From Strigamia acuminata (lineage: Eukaryota > Arthropoda > Chilopoda > Geophilomorpha > Linotaeniidae): DNA of 64,000 nt. The first letter of the stretch is position 1. Each line of letters begins with the position of its first letter. Positions 19,525 to 30,548 of this stretch are shown here, piece after piece. The DNA is taken from contig OX442314.1 in NCBI GenBank assembly GCA_949358305.1, positions 37,483,211-37,547,210 on the forward strand, written 5' to 3'. The notes beneath the pieces were generated by a model. That model did no database searches. It saw only the letters and a list, made by a program, of their open reading frames with translations, and was not told the origin of the DNA. A program made the translations under genes and the position numbers.

Positions 19525-21471
19525 TTGTATAAGCAAGTGGACGTGCCCAGAGCACCATTTCATACAACCAAAGGCACCAATATTGGGCAAAAGAGCACAT
19601 TCACCTGTGTCGATAATTCGACCAGAACCACAGTATCCGTGGGAACGTCAATACAACATGCAGAAATAGAGCAAGGAATAATCCTTTCATCACCCCATCA
19701 AGGGAAAGGGACCAAGAAGTGCCAAGAAATGAGTATCAGCTGCCACAAGGATTTCAGCAACCAAAAGAGGAAGCAAGAAGTTTCCAAACATACATAAATC
19801 CATGACTGAACAGCGCAGCAAATCAACAAAGAGAATTTCCACAAAATCAAGAAGGATTTGCGTATCACAACCGAGGATTTCGAGATTTTAATGCGCCACC
19901 ATCCTATGATAGAAGAAATCTTCAACAGTCGCAACAAGAAAATGATAATTTTCAGCGACAACACAAAATCAACCACGATCAGATAATTTTAGACAAGAGC
20001 AAAATTATCAAAGGAAAATTTCGAACCACGTTGCGGACAGCAACAACAGCAAAGGGCGAACGATCCATCAGCTGGACAACTCCCGGAACAAGGAGTATCA
20101 GCACCGACACCAGATGCGCAATATTGGGAACAATGCATAAAAGACCAAATTGATTCCAAATTAGCAGCAACAGAAGTCGATGAAGCCGACGAAGCTCGCC
20201 AAAGACGGTTCGAAAAGTATCGAGCAATTAACTGGACACACACATTCGAACCAGAAAGTCAAATTAAGTGAAACAGGATTTTGCCAGACATATTTGATGG
20301 AAATTGGCACGCTGGAACACAATTTCTGGAAGAGATGGTGAGACTAGCCAGAGCAAGCGGTGCAAGTCCATATTTGACATTAAAAAGGATTGTTCCAAAA
20401 GCAGTATCCGATAATGCAGCTGATTGGTTCTACGAGCAAGGATTCCAAGACTGGGACTCGTTCGTAAAGGCATTCCTGACGGAAAATGGCGAACCAATAG
20501 AAACTCTACTGTACCATTGGGATAATTGGCAACAATATAGAGGAGAGGATTTACGAGCGTACTTACGACGAACTGAGGACCTCCTTGCCAAATTGCCATA
20601 CAAAATGGGCGATGCTTCGCATGATAGACAATTTAGAAAAGGCTTTACTCAATATTCAAAAAATATATTGATGTCAGTGAATGCACCCAATCCAGGGTCA
20701 TTCAAAAAATTAGCCACATTTATGCGAGCCCATCAAACAAAGATCGACGAACGATTTATTACGTACATGACCAACGCCGATCGAGAAGCTATGAAAGAGT
20801 TAAGCAAAAAGCAATCCGAATCAGCTTCCGGAGGTACAGGAAGAATGAAACCTCAAAAATACATTCTTCCACCTTCATCAACCACAACAGCTGAACGTGC
20901 AGTACCAGTTGACCCATCTAATCCTCACCCACCACCCAAGAGTGCAGTCAAGATGACGGCAAAGGCCATTGTGGAAAGATTGGAAATGAAAGATGAAGAA
21001 GACATGCCTAACGAGACAAATTGGGCACAGGAAGAAGTTGAGTCGGAAGTAGATGAAGATGACCTTTTAGAAGGAGGTCATGCTTTCTACACAAGGAACA
21101 ACCCAACAGCTCCGAAATATAAGCCATCACTGCAGGGAAGGACGACAAATCCATTTACTCGTCCAGCAGCGGCAGCAGCACCAGCGTCAGCACCAGCTTC
21201 GACGCCAACTCAAGCTGCAAAGCCAAAAAAACCTTACGAAAGTTATGGAAAGATTTCTAAGCAAACCTTCAACTTCAACTGCGCCACAGCCTACAGGAGT
21301 GGTTCCCAAAACTACTGTACACCACCAGTAGTCAAAGCCACGCCAGAGAACTCACCTTGCAACAATTGTCAACAACTAGGACATTGGGCACGGAACTGTC
21401 CCCAACCGAAGAAATTCACAAAGGAGGATATTATTTCACAAACAGTTGTATTAAAGAAATTGAGAGTTTGA
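19525..21471 (+). pseudogene. Retrotransposon Gag with zinc knuckle (N-terminal part broken)
   Basis: The long open part (20281-21471, 396 aa) is a typical Gag. A capsid-like region covers about residues 1-180 (DWFYEQGFQDWDSFVKAFL, LLYHWDNWQQYRGEDLRAYL). A charged linker follows, then an Ala/Pro/Ser/Gln-rich segment. One CCHC zinc knuckle begins at residue 360 (CNNCQQLGHWARNC). The same frame continues upstream beyond an in-frame TGA at 20270-20272 (EARQRRFEKYRAINW). Further Gln/Asn-rich N-terminal pieces lie in shifted frames back to about 19700. No protease or reverse transcriptase follows, so the element is 3'-truncated. Gag packages the element RNA in a cytoplasmic particle. The exact family is uncertain; gypsy or BEL are both possible. 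Confidence 0.75.
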
Positions 21472-21624
21472 CTAAAATTAGTTCTATTATTATTTTAGTA
21501 TTTGTAAGTCTTTTTAAAAGCAATCCTGACAAGCTTTAGGTGTAATTTAAGATTGTTACATTTGGGGTTTGCTACAAGTGTGATAAAAGAAAGTCACACG
21601 GCAGTGACAACAACAGCAGCTAAT

Positions 21625-21790
21625 ATGTCATTTTTATTATTTTTATATTTAGAAGTGTTCTGGAGAAGGCAGTGACGAGATAAAGAAGTGGTGGGATAAC
21701 TGCCCCATCTGCGTTTTTTGGTGTTGCTCTTGGTCATTACATTAACAAGCCTAATAACAATGTTGCTATTACACATGATCACTTGAAGCA
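21625..21790 (+). repeat. Second copy of the 160-bp block at 13775-13940
   Basis: Differs from the first copy at only a few positions (for example TTACATTAACAAG versus TTACATGAACATG). It precedes copy B of the Ulp1-bearing element. Confidence 0.75.
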
Positions 21791-22427
21791 GTTGTTGTCA
21801 AAAAGCCAATGTTTTCCGATTTATTTCTTTTTGAATTAGCTCAAATTTATAGTTTTGGCACACTCTAGAATTCACAACCAAACATACAATACACCTTGTC
21901 ATTGCTCTGCCAAAACTGCGAGTACTGGCCATGTTAAGTTTGTTGTCATTTGAGACATCTTGCTATCTTAACTAAGTTAGCAAAGCCAGCACTTTCGCCG
22001 TGTGCCAATTGCGGAGGCACTAAACGAAGATCTACAGTAACAACAACGTATGGAATGTGGACATTATCCCTGTTCTTGTGAAAGGGCTAAGTGTGCCCAC
22101 TCCTCGAGAATGGGTGAACTGCCAAGCATGCCGCCTCCTTCACACAAGAAACCATCAGGATCCTAGTCAATACAACCGCGGGTGTAGTGGTGGAATCGAG
22201 CCCCGGAAGTGACCTTCCGAAAGTGGATGGGCCCCACGCGTTGTTCTTCTAGCCAGCAAGGCGAACGATCGCTTTCCGACCGCTCCTCCAAACTGACTCC
22301 CGACCACTCAGGAAATCCCTTGCCCTAACTCCTTGGGGAGAGGGCTGGTCCACACCGCCTTCTCCCTGCAGCGCTACCTTACCAGGGTAGGCAGTGATTG
22401 CAATCGCCTCCATTAAGAGGTAGCTTA

Positions 22428-23230
22428 GATGAACACGCCCAGTTAGCATGCATCATCTGGAGCAGGCTGGCTTAAGTCAGCTGCAGCCCCATAGAATGTC
22501 CAGGGCAGTGGATTTAGACAATCCGAAGGAATGAGAAACGGCTGAAGGAATTACGCTTAGAACAGCGAAGTATGGTCAACGAGGTGCAGAAAAGAGGATT
22601 ACAAGGACCAGAAGGAAAGGCAGTATACGACGCTTGGTATCGCGCAGCGGACGAACTGTTAAAACACGAAGCGGTCATTCGCAAGAATATTTCAAAGGCC
22701 AAAGCACTCGCAAAACGCAATTTTTTTTACTTTCCTTTTCACTTTTTATTTAGTTTTTGTTGCCAGTTTTAGTTTTTGTTACTTTTAAAAAAAGAATTTA
22801 CAAATGTATAATTTTTTAAAATTTTATTTCATTTTTACACATGTGTACGTTGATGCTTGACCCATCGAGTTTTCCAGAAGCGGTATTGTGGTTGAAAAAG
22901 TCCAAAGATAGGGAAAGGAAAAACAAGTTGGATTCTGCCGATACCCGTAAAGGAGCACTGGCAAATGTTCATAGTGAATTGAAACTATTCTCCCACGAAT
23001 ATCGTCCTTTATGACCCAGAGGGACCACTGACCCTCGACTATCCATATTGGCAACATGTGCACAATTGCTTTACGGGAGCGGGGATTCATTTCGTCCAAA
23101 ACCCTAACGCAATGGGATCCACCAGGAGTAGACCAACTCAATGATGATTCATGTGGGCCTGCCGTGCTGTACTTCGCGCGTATGCCCGAGAACTGATCGC
23201 TGAGCTGGACGAGAATCAAAATTCAGTCTT
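22428..23230 (+). mobile_element. Ulp1-protease-bearing element, copy B (internally deleted)
   Basis: The start matches copy A, then about 520 bp are missing between GACAATCC and GACCATCC, a pair of near-identical 8-mers in copy A (about 14076 and 14598). The coiled-coil part (NEVQKRGLQGPEGKAVYDAW) is kept. After a T-rich break the C-terminal protease part appears near 23115-23190 (VDQLNDDSCGPAVLYFARM). There, a Gln followed by an acidic-rich stretch and SCG-x-x-VL fits the catalytic Cys motif of C48/Ulp1 proteases. Together copies A and B cover both ends of the protease. All frames are broken. Confidence 0.55.
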
Positions 23231-23371
23231 TCAGGCCTCCATTGCCAACATTCAAGCCTATTCGATCGACTTCACCAACAATCTAAAACGTGACCATCCC
23301 CAGTGGACGACCTGGACAGTGGTAGCAATAACGGACATGATGTCACACTTGATTAGTACAAGGCCCATGAC

Positions 23372-23518
23372 ATGACTCTCAACCAAGACAAGACTAAGAC
23401 TATTATGTTTAGAAGACCCTCGAGGGCTGTGACCCCATACCTTAGCAAACAAATCACCGTCCTGGGGCTCATCCTTGACCCCCACTTAGCTTTCGCACCC
23501 CATATCCATTTACGGCTG
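23372..23518 (+). pseudogene. LINE reverse transcriptase fragment
   Basis: The frame MTLNQDKTKTIMFRR followed by ITVLGLILDPHLAFAPHI matches the end of the reverse transcriptase in Jockey/R1/I-type LINEs, where L-x-x-N-x-x-KT-x-x-(M/L)xF is followed by (Y/V)LG-(V/L)-x-(L/I)D. It is truncated on both sides. Confidence 0.7.
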
Positions 23519-24177
23519 CTCATTGCAGCCCTTTAGTTTTTTTTTCGAGGTCGTCATAGTAACGCCTCGTTTTCGTGTCGTCTGCTCAATTGAGCAAGCG
23601 CACATGTAAATTTTCATCATTTCTGTACATATTTTTTGTGTTTTTCAGTCTGTAATCAGATTTCGTTTAGTAAAGACGTTATATTCTTTATTCCTCGTAT
23701 TATTTCATTCGAAATGGCGCGCTTAGTGTTGTGTCCGCCATCACAACTTAACAAATTTAAAAATCAATATTATTAAGTATCATGGTTGCCCAGCTGATTT
23801 GCAACATGGAAAGTTTTTTTTCTGGTTATAAGGGGACAACAATCACAATTCGTTGGTTGAATAAAAACAAATTTTATGCGCAATTTATTCGCAAGATCAA
23901 GACGCAAAAACCATACTACATGCCAGGTTTTCGTTTTTATCGCCAATTTCAAAATGGCTGCCAACAAGGTTCTCAAGTGGTTGTTTTTTTTCTTCTGTTT
24001 ATTCACGTTTTTGCTTTTTTATTTATCGTTTCAGACACTTCGAATGCGGTGTTAGTGCCGTTTCCAGTGGGTCCGTGAATCTTGGAAGTGCACATGGATT
24101 GATCATTGTTGTGGGGCCCGTGCGCGAGTGCTTGAAAGTAGTGTTGATATATGTGCATATACTTGTATGGTACAATA

Positions 24178-24245
24178 CAAACCAAAATACAAATCCAAAA
24201 ATACAAATCCAAAAATACAAATAAAAAATACAAATCCAAAAATAC
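24178..24245 (+). repeat. AATACAAATCCAAA tandem repeat
   Basis: About five units of 13-14 bp. Confidence 0.75.
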
Positions 24246-24627
24246 ACAGCGGTGTGAAACGATTGCACGCACTGTTCAAAGGGACAAGCGCCAGGGTGCA
24301 TTCAAGGACCACTTCTTTCTTTTTTAATACATCCACTCTTCTCACATTGGTGAGTTGGGAGTTCTTACTTCTTGTGATAGCGATTCAATAAGCTTCCCTT
24401 TTCTGCGAGGTTAACGGTTATGAGCTGTGTCTGGACATTGTCAGTTTTGCACGCATCTGCCCTCATCTGGAGGCACATCTTGCCCTGTGGTTCCCCCTAG
24501 AGCAATGGTCTTTCTAGAAGACCACCTGCTTGGAACACAGTATCTCTTGTAAGCAGCGGTCCCCTCTCGACACTTCGTCTCTCTCTTGTTCTGAACGGGA
24601 TGCCACCGAGGTGGCAACGTTCCTCGA

Positions 24628-24645
24628 CCCCCCCCCCCCCCCCCC
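24628..24645. repeat. C18 homopolymer
   Basis: Eighteen consecutive cytosines. The length is likely unstable in vivo and in sequencing. Confidence 0.9.
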
Positions 24646-25344
24646 GTGGTCACTTTGATCTTTGTTTGATCTCGTTCTCTCGATGCATTCAAGTCTTGAG
24701 TGTGTTGCACTCTGGAACACGTAGTAAGCAGATCCAATCCAGAAATCCCTTTCTTTCTAGACGTGTTATAGCTTTCATACATGGAAATGATGTGGTTCAG
24801 AGAAGTGAGCTCGCCCATCACCTTTCTTTTCGTCTGTTGGTTGATAAAGATTTGTTGCAATAGCAAATCAGCACCATTTCTAAGTGTTTTGTTGTAAAAC
24901 TGTGTCGCTTGTCAGTAAGCACAGACTTAAATTGGGAAAAAATTAAAATCACATTCAACCCGTAATGTGCTATATCAATTTCATTAACATACAAGTTCAA
25001 TTGTTCTGAACTAACAATTTTTAGCTTTGTTATCAATGAAATCCGTTGTCACGTGCGTACTTAAATACATAAAAGGCCTAACTGATATGATAAGTTTACA
25101 AAACGTATCACGGATAGACGATCCTACAGACCATCTCGACTATCGATGCAACATGGATTCATGTATTGCGTCCTCTAATATCGTTTTATTATTGTATTTT
25201 CCAGTTCAGATATTATTTATCGATTATTTGTGATATATGCACTATTTCCCATCTCTTAGTTATTGTTTAGCTTTCCTTAGCATACTGTACAGTACCTTGC
25301 TTTGGCTATCTGTATAGCTTAATTTAGTGTTTACTCTTTTTATA

Positions 25345-25566
25345 ATGAAAATGGCTGCCAAACGAAAGGCAATTTTGATTCACGACAAGCTGAACATTAT
25401 TGATGTCATTGACAATGGCAAGAAGCCATTAATTGGAGCAGAGGAGTTTAATTTGTCCCGTTCTACGATTTCAACAATTTTAAAGAATCGGGATAAAATT
25501 AACATGAAACTTGCAAGTGGTAATCAAGGTTTACAAAGAAAAATAGTGCATGGTGCTAAAATTTAA
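25345..25566 (+). pseudogene. Tigger/pogo transposase N-terminal DNA-binding domain
   Basis: A 73-aa frame beginning MAAKRKAILIHDKLNIIDVI (after MK), then LSRSTISTILKNRDKI. It is a CENP-B/Psq-type helix-turn-helix: basic start, (L)xxKLxII, then SxSTISTILKN. These domains bind the ends of pogo/Tigger elements. The DDE catalytic domain is absent and the frame stops just before the right terminal region, so this is an internally deleted copy. Confidence 0.75.
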
Positions 25567-25569
25567 TTT

Positions 25570-25657
25570 TTTCACCTAATTCGTTTTAACGAATTCTCGT
25601 TATAACGAATCGAATCGTCCTGTTCCTTGCGATTCTTTAGAAAGAGTTTCGACTGTA
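25570..25657 (+). mobile_element. Right end of a Tigger/pogo element
   Basis: TAACGAA-type repeats (TTTTAACGAATTCTCGTTATAACGAATCG) are followed by AAGAGTTTCGACTG and then TA. Tigger ends read CAGTxGAAACTC inward and insert at TA, which this matches. The left end was not found. Confidence 0.65.
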
Positions 25658-26930
25658 TTTCATTGGGAGAAATTTTTAGTGGACATTCAACCCAAGTATT
25701 TAAAATATAAAATATTTGATTCCTTCATTTTCCAACTAACAGGTAATTTTCTTTAGAGAAAAGTGTGCCTGTTGAATTTGAAGATTTGTGGACTTTTAAT
25801 TTGAAAAAAAGATTTCCATTTAATTTTTTTACGGGGAAGGTGAATGCAGATATCCATTTACATCTACATGCGGTAACAGTCATCACATAAACATGTGTGA
25901 TTCTTTTGGACAGAAGAACAACAAGTGGCCGTCAAGTTTATTAAAAACGAATTAAAATCGAGTGGATGGTTGAGTAATTTTAGGAGGGATGTGGTAACGA
26001 TGTTGCAAGTTGATGCGTCTTATAAGGGAGCATACACAAAGAAAATGGGAAAAAATAAAAGTAAAAGACCTCAAATAAATTTGCGAGTCTACAAGTGACC
26101 AAACGACCACTTAATAGAGAAAACTGACCATGTGATTCAAAAACAAGCGCAAGAAAATGTAAATGCAACATTCATGTAGGAATGCAGTCTTACAGTACAA
26201 AATCATGTAAATGCCGCAAACATTAATTAGAAATGCGGGCCTACAATACAAGCGCGTAAAAACTCCCACAAACCACATAAGAATGCGGGTTTACAGAAGG
26301 AAATCGTGTAAAAGCCACTTTCATGTCGGAAATGCCGGTTTACGATACAAAAATAATTGAGAAGAAAGAAAAATTTAAAAAACGTAACAAATCGAACAGA
26401 AAATTGACCGAGCTGGCGTGCGGTTCGGACGACTCAAGTTGGCGGGCCTTTGGAATTTGAACGATTTGATCACAGAGATGATCGTTATATCTTATCACCA
26501 GATGATAAAATAAATAAAAATATAACAATTTGGCGAAATATTAAAAGAATAGACCTTCAACACGGATCCGAGAAAATGGAAATTTAACACGAAACATTGC
26601 GATCGGAATGAAATAAACGTAAACTTACAAAATACTTAAATGCACATTGAAGTAGCAGATAATTTCCACACAGAATAACCGAATTCGAACTGAAAATCCA
26701 GTTCAAATATCGCCATCAACGAACCAAACCGGAGACGAAGCAAACGTGGCGAGCAGAACAAAGACACAATTCATTCTACGGGGTCTACAATTTTTAACAC
26801 GGATAATAATTTACGAGTAGAACGAATCTTCGATGCTGAAGATTTAAAACGTCAGGACATAATCAAATGACGATAGTGTCATGTAAAAGTTGGTCATTTT
26901 CAAAATTGAAGAAAAAAAACTGTCCAGAAA
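25658..26930 (+). repeat. Dispersed repeat family, copy 2
   Basis: Same block order as copy 1: the start CATTGGGAGAAATTTTTAG, the GTTGCAAGTTGATGCG region, four 49-bp units (about 26155-26350), ACACGGATCCGAGAAAATGG, and GGGGTCTACAATTTTTAA. The left edge coincides with the TA beside the Tigger end, so the two may have been inserted one next to the other. Confidence 0.7.
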
Positions 26931-27016
26931 AATTAATGTTTGAAAATAAATACTCCGTACATTCTAACTGTATAGATAATATTGAATTTTAACCAAACGA
27001 AATCATCATTTTCATT

Positions 27017-27041
27017 TCTTTCTTTCTTTCTTTCTTTCTTC
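27017..27041. repeat. (CTTT)n microsatellite
   Basis: About six perfect TTTC units. Confidence 0.9.
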
Positions 27042-27999
27042 TGTCGTTACGATTTGGAACCGGTAGATGGCACTATAGTGCACGGTCGTTCACCTGCTTT
27101 ATGCGTTTCTGTGTTTTACTCCTGGTCACGTCCAAATTGTCGTCACTCCTTAATGTAAACGTATGGAAATGTATTTATACCAGACAGTTTGAGCAAAAGT
27201 TTTAGCACCGCAATGAACAAATTGAATAAACATAAAAAGCGGTATTCGATTTTTTTCTTCTTTTTTAACTTTGGTCATGTGTCAGGTATTGATTTGAACG
27301 GGAAGAAGCGTCCATATCGATTTTTCTTCCCCCCGAATTACAGACTACTATTTCTTGTTCTTGATTTATTATTTAGGAAATTTGCCGCACGGTGTCAGCC
27401 GATGCTAAGAATGAATAAACTTCAACTTAACATAATCAAATAAACGATTTACCTTATTTGGTTCGGCTGCAATTACACTCGAAACGAGAACATAAATTGC
27501 AAATTAAATGATTAGAATGATAAAAACGTCTAAAATCATCACCAAAAAGAAAAAAAAGAAAAAAGAAAAAAAAAAAGTTTGCCAAATGCAAAATGCAAAA
27601 TGCAAGAATTTGATTTGGGTTTGGCGCCATCGAGTCTGGCCAATCAATCAATCATTCATTCACTCACTCACAGTCAATTGGAGAAATTCGATAAATACTC
27701 GTGTGTATAAATACTTGATCGTAATTGACGATTGGAAAACATTCAAGGTTGGCTCCACGCCGCAATTAAATGGCGCCTAGTCTGAATTCACACCTGTAAT
27801 TAAGCCATCGCGCATCGGGCAGCGACAAATTACGACTTGATTAAAGCGACCAGCTAAACTTTACTCGTCCAATAGCGCCGAGCGATTGGTGTCCGCGCCA
27901 GGTGACCCCCTCGGGCGACGGGTGATTAACAACAACACGAACCACTAAGCCAAAGTGTCATCGTCCACATCCAAACTTACACACGTCCACTGTCCACTC
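27042..27999. other. Upstream region of the pinhead-like gene
   Basis: No transposon-like frame. The stretch 27600-27960 is less AT-rich than its surroundings and holds several TAATTG/TTAAT homeobox-type cores and CAAT repeats (AATCAATCAATCATTCATTCACTCACTCACA). It may contain the promoter and enhancers of the downstream gene, but no TATA box could be assigned with confidence. Confidence 0.4.
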
Positions 28000-29881
28000 A
28001 TGGCTCATCATCATCGCATCTCGTTCCTCGCCGCACTCTATCTCATCTCTATCTCATCTCTATTTTCCTCAACAATTCAATCATTCAATTATTCCGTAGA
28101 CGATGTCAACTCCACTTCGCATCACGCGTGTTGCATCCGTCACAAGAAATTAATACCGATCGGAAACGGTAATTTCCATTTCATTTTCAATTCAATTCTT
28201 ATTTATCCTTTTTTCTAGACATCAATGGCGACGACTACTACATCGACGTCGGTCAATGCAGACATTATTGTGTGCCACACAATTTAACGGTTGAATATTT
28301 TAAGCACTTGTAAAAAAAATCGTCGATTAATTTGATGAATTGCAGGATCCAGTGCATTCGTGCTCGCACGGTTATTCGTGCCGGCCATCGAGCGAGCGTC
28401 GCGAGGAGCATCACGTGCTGGAAGGGTCCAAAGAGGTGTCCGTAGTGGCGTCGTGCTCGTGCTACGAAAACGGCGCCAACTGCGAACGTCAGTCACATCG
28501 GCTGCGTTTATTCGATGACTCGCCCTACCAGGTGGACGTGGACACGGGCATTTGTCGCGGCGCTTGCTCTTCTTCTCCTTCTTCTTCTTCAATTTCGTCG
28601 TCTTCAGGTTCAGGTGAGTCCTTGGGGAGGTTTCGCACCAGATATAAATACCCAGAAGTGAAGACAGATAGACACTTGGCTCGTGTCTCGTCCCGTCCCA
28701 TCGGCTCCACATTGATTGCAACGATGAAAGAATTAGAGAAAAACAAGTTGCATTCTTCGCGTGCATTCCACAGAATATTCGGGGTCGAATCCGGCCGAGC
28801 CGAGCCCAGCCCAGCCCAACCGAACCGAGCCCAGATGTCTGTCTGCTCCACATTCACGTCTTGCGTGGCAATGAATAACAACCGCAAACCTGCGAGGTCA
28901 TAGGGAACGAACCAACGAACCAACGAACCAATAAACCAACAGCACCAACGCGTGGGATACATCTTAAAAAAATATGAATAAAATTTAACTCAACTTTCCT
29001 CTCCTCTCTCCTTTCCAGACCGTTGTCAACCGATTAAAAACAGAACCGAATCAGTCGCAGGACCAAATGGTATTGAATTTTAAAAATAAAAAAAATAAAA
29101 AATAAAAAAAAATAAAATCTTTTATTTTATTTCTTTTTTTATTTAAAGGCGCAGTTTGCGTCGAGGTGATCGAAGAATGCGGCTGCACTCCCCCGTGTTA
29201 TCGGATGCACCGAACATCTGTTTATTTTGATTTTGACGTATCGTGGAATGCGAGCGACGCTGACGCCGACGCCGACGCCAACGCCGACGCCAACGCCAAC
29301 GCGAGCGGCGAGCAAAAGCTGATAAGCAAAGTGCGAAATTTTTTCATTTCCTTTCATTTCATTTTTCATTTCATTTTTCATTCCATTTTCGATTCCACTT
29401 TTCTCTTGTCTTCTTCATTTTCCCCATCAGGAAATCGATGTGGGTCTTTGCGTTGGACTTTGCACTGGTCACCAAGGTCAGCTGTGCGTCCTCAGGTCAG
29501 TTTTTATCCACATCTTTAAATCATTCACATATATGGATCGTGTTTGGGAAATCTTCCTCTTTTCCTCTTATGGCTCTCTTAGTATCGCTTTTGGCGCCAG
29601 TTTAGGAGCATTGGAATGTGTCGCCGACACCCCCCATGGCGCCGCCGAACTGACCTCACCAAAACATCACTATAATACCTTCTTTTTTTTATTTTCTTTT
29701 TACTTTATTTCTTTTATAATTTTAATTGTAATTTTAATTTAATTGAAGGGACTCGAAAGACTCGTCCAAATGCCTGATGGCCCTCAACCAACAGTCGTCT
29801 TCGTGCACCCCCTCCGCCTACACATCGCACCGACTCGCCAACGGGAGGGTGGTGTTGGCAGTGAGTGCTTGCGGTTGCTAA
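28000..29881 (+). CDS. pnhd: Pinhead-like secreted protein with three cystine-knot-like repeats (7 exons)
   Basis: Exons: 28000-28168, 28219-28289, 28346-28613, 29019-29069, 29149-29330, 29431-29495, 29749-29881. All phases agree and give 312 aa. Splice sites are GT-AG; the donor of intron 2 (GTTGAA) is weak. Residues 1-28 form a signal peptide. Three repeats share the pattern VD(V/I)G-x-C-x-x-x-C, more cysteines, then a closing C-x-C: IDVGQCRHYC (65-74) to CSC (117-119); VDVDTGICRGAC (143-154) to CGC (197-199); IDVGLCVGLC (249-258) to the terminal CGC (310-312). Linkers include a Ser-rich run (155-169) and an Asp/Ala/Asn run (about 222-241) coded by a GACGCC repeat. Pinhead is a secreted embryonic factor that in Xenopus and Ciona acts with or against ADMP in axis patterning. 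The neighbour 667 bp downstream is an ADMP-like gene, as in other bilaterians. ATG at 28000 begins the signal peptide; an upstream in-frame start is possible. The name rests on cysteine pattern plus linkage. Confidence 0.82.
29257..29310 (+). repeat. In-frame GACGCC/AACGCC hexanucleotide repeat in exon 5
   Basis: Alternating Asp-Ala and Asn-Ala codons between the second and third cysteine repeats of the pinhead-like protein. The period keeps frame; its length is likely variable between individuals. Confidence 0.8.
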
Positions 29882-30548
29882 GGTGATTCCCCTTCCTTCC
29901 TTCCCCCATCGTCTCCCCTTCCCAGGACTCCCATCTCCATGACGACCGTTCGCATATTCACCCAAAATATCAATAACAAATACAAATATTAATCAAACAT
30001 ACCGGTGTGGTACAAGTAGATGAGAAACAAAAATAAAGAAAGAAATAAATAAAGAAATAAAACACTTGATCGACTTATCTTTCTAAATTTATAAATCACG
30101 TAGCAGCACATCGTGTTGAACCGCCGCCAGAAAAAAAAATGAAAAGAAGAAAAAGAAGAAATTGGATCCGCGGAGTCGCATAACTAATGAGTACAACATG
30201 TGCGCGACATGTGTATTTAATTAGCGCTTGCTTTTCCCGAAGGAAAAGCGCGTGAGTGACGTTGAGGGCAAACTTATGGCCATTGCGAGAGAGAGAGAGA
30301 GTTTGGCGCCCACCTCGTCCACTTGAGCATCCATTCCATTCCATTCCATCCATCGGTCATCCATCCGTCATCGTCGCCTACCTGCGGCAGTGGCAGCGGG
30401 AGCGGATAGCTGCGGCTGCGGCTGCGGCTTTGCACGCGAGTGTGGCGCCACTCTCGTCTCGGTGCCCCACCCCACCCTTCCCCTTCCCCTGCCTCGCCGG
30501 GTTAAATAGCAGCAACGATCGCGCGCACGATCCGCTCATTCGGCGCAA
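29882..30548 (+). promoter_or_regulatory. pinhead-admp intergenic region: 3' end and promoter
   Basis: Several overlapping AATAAA signals at 30032-30060 probably end the pinhead-like transcript. Downstream lie a (GA)n run (30283-30301) of GAGA-factor type, a CCATT repeat (30331-30352) and a GC-rich GGCTGC repeat (about 30410-30430). A TATA-like TTAAATAG sits at 30502, and TCATTC (30536-30541), about 34 bp further, resembles an initiator. If that start is used, the 5' UTR is only about 11 nt, so other starts are possible. Confidence 0.5.

Larger units (their letters stand above)
23519..25326. other. Intergenic DNA with simple repeats, no recognised gene
   Basis: Contains an AATACAAATCCAAA tandem run (24178-24245), an 18-C homopolymer (24628-24645) next to the palindrome TGCCACCGAGGTGGCA (24601-24616), and short frames without motifs. 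The stretch near 23640-23750 with TTTATTCCTCGTATTATTTCATTCGAAATGG has the feel of an LTR end, but nothing confirms that. Confidence 0.4.

Noticed and set aside
28284-28962. Long minus-strand frames opposite the pinhead-like gene
   Set aside because: They lie antisense to exon 3 and intron 3 of a well-supported spliced gene and show no domain.
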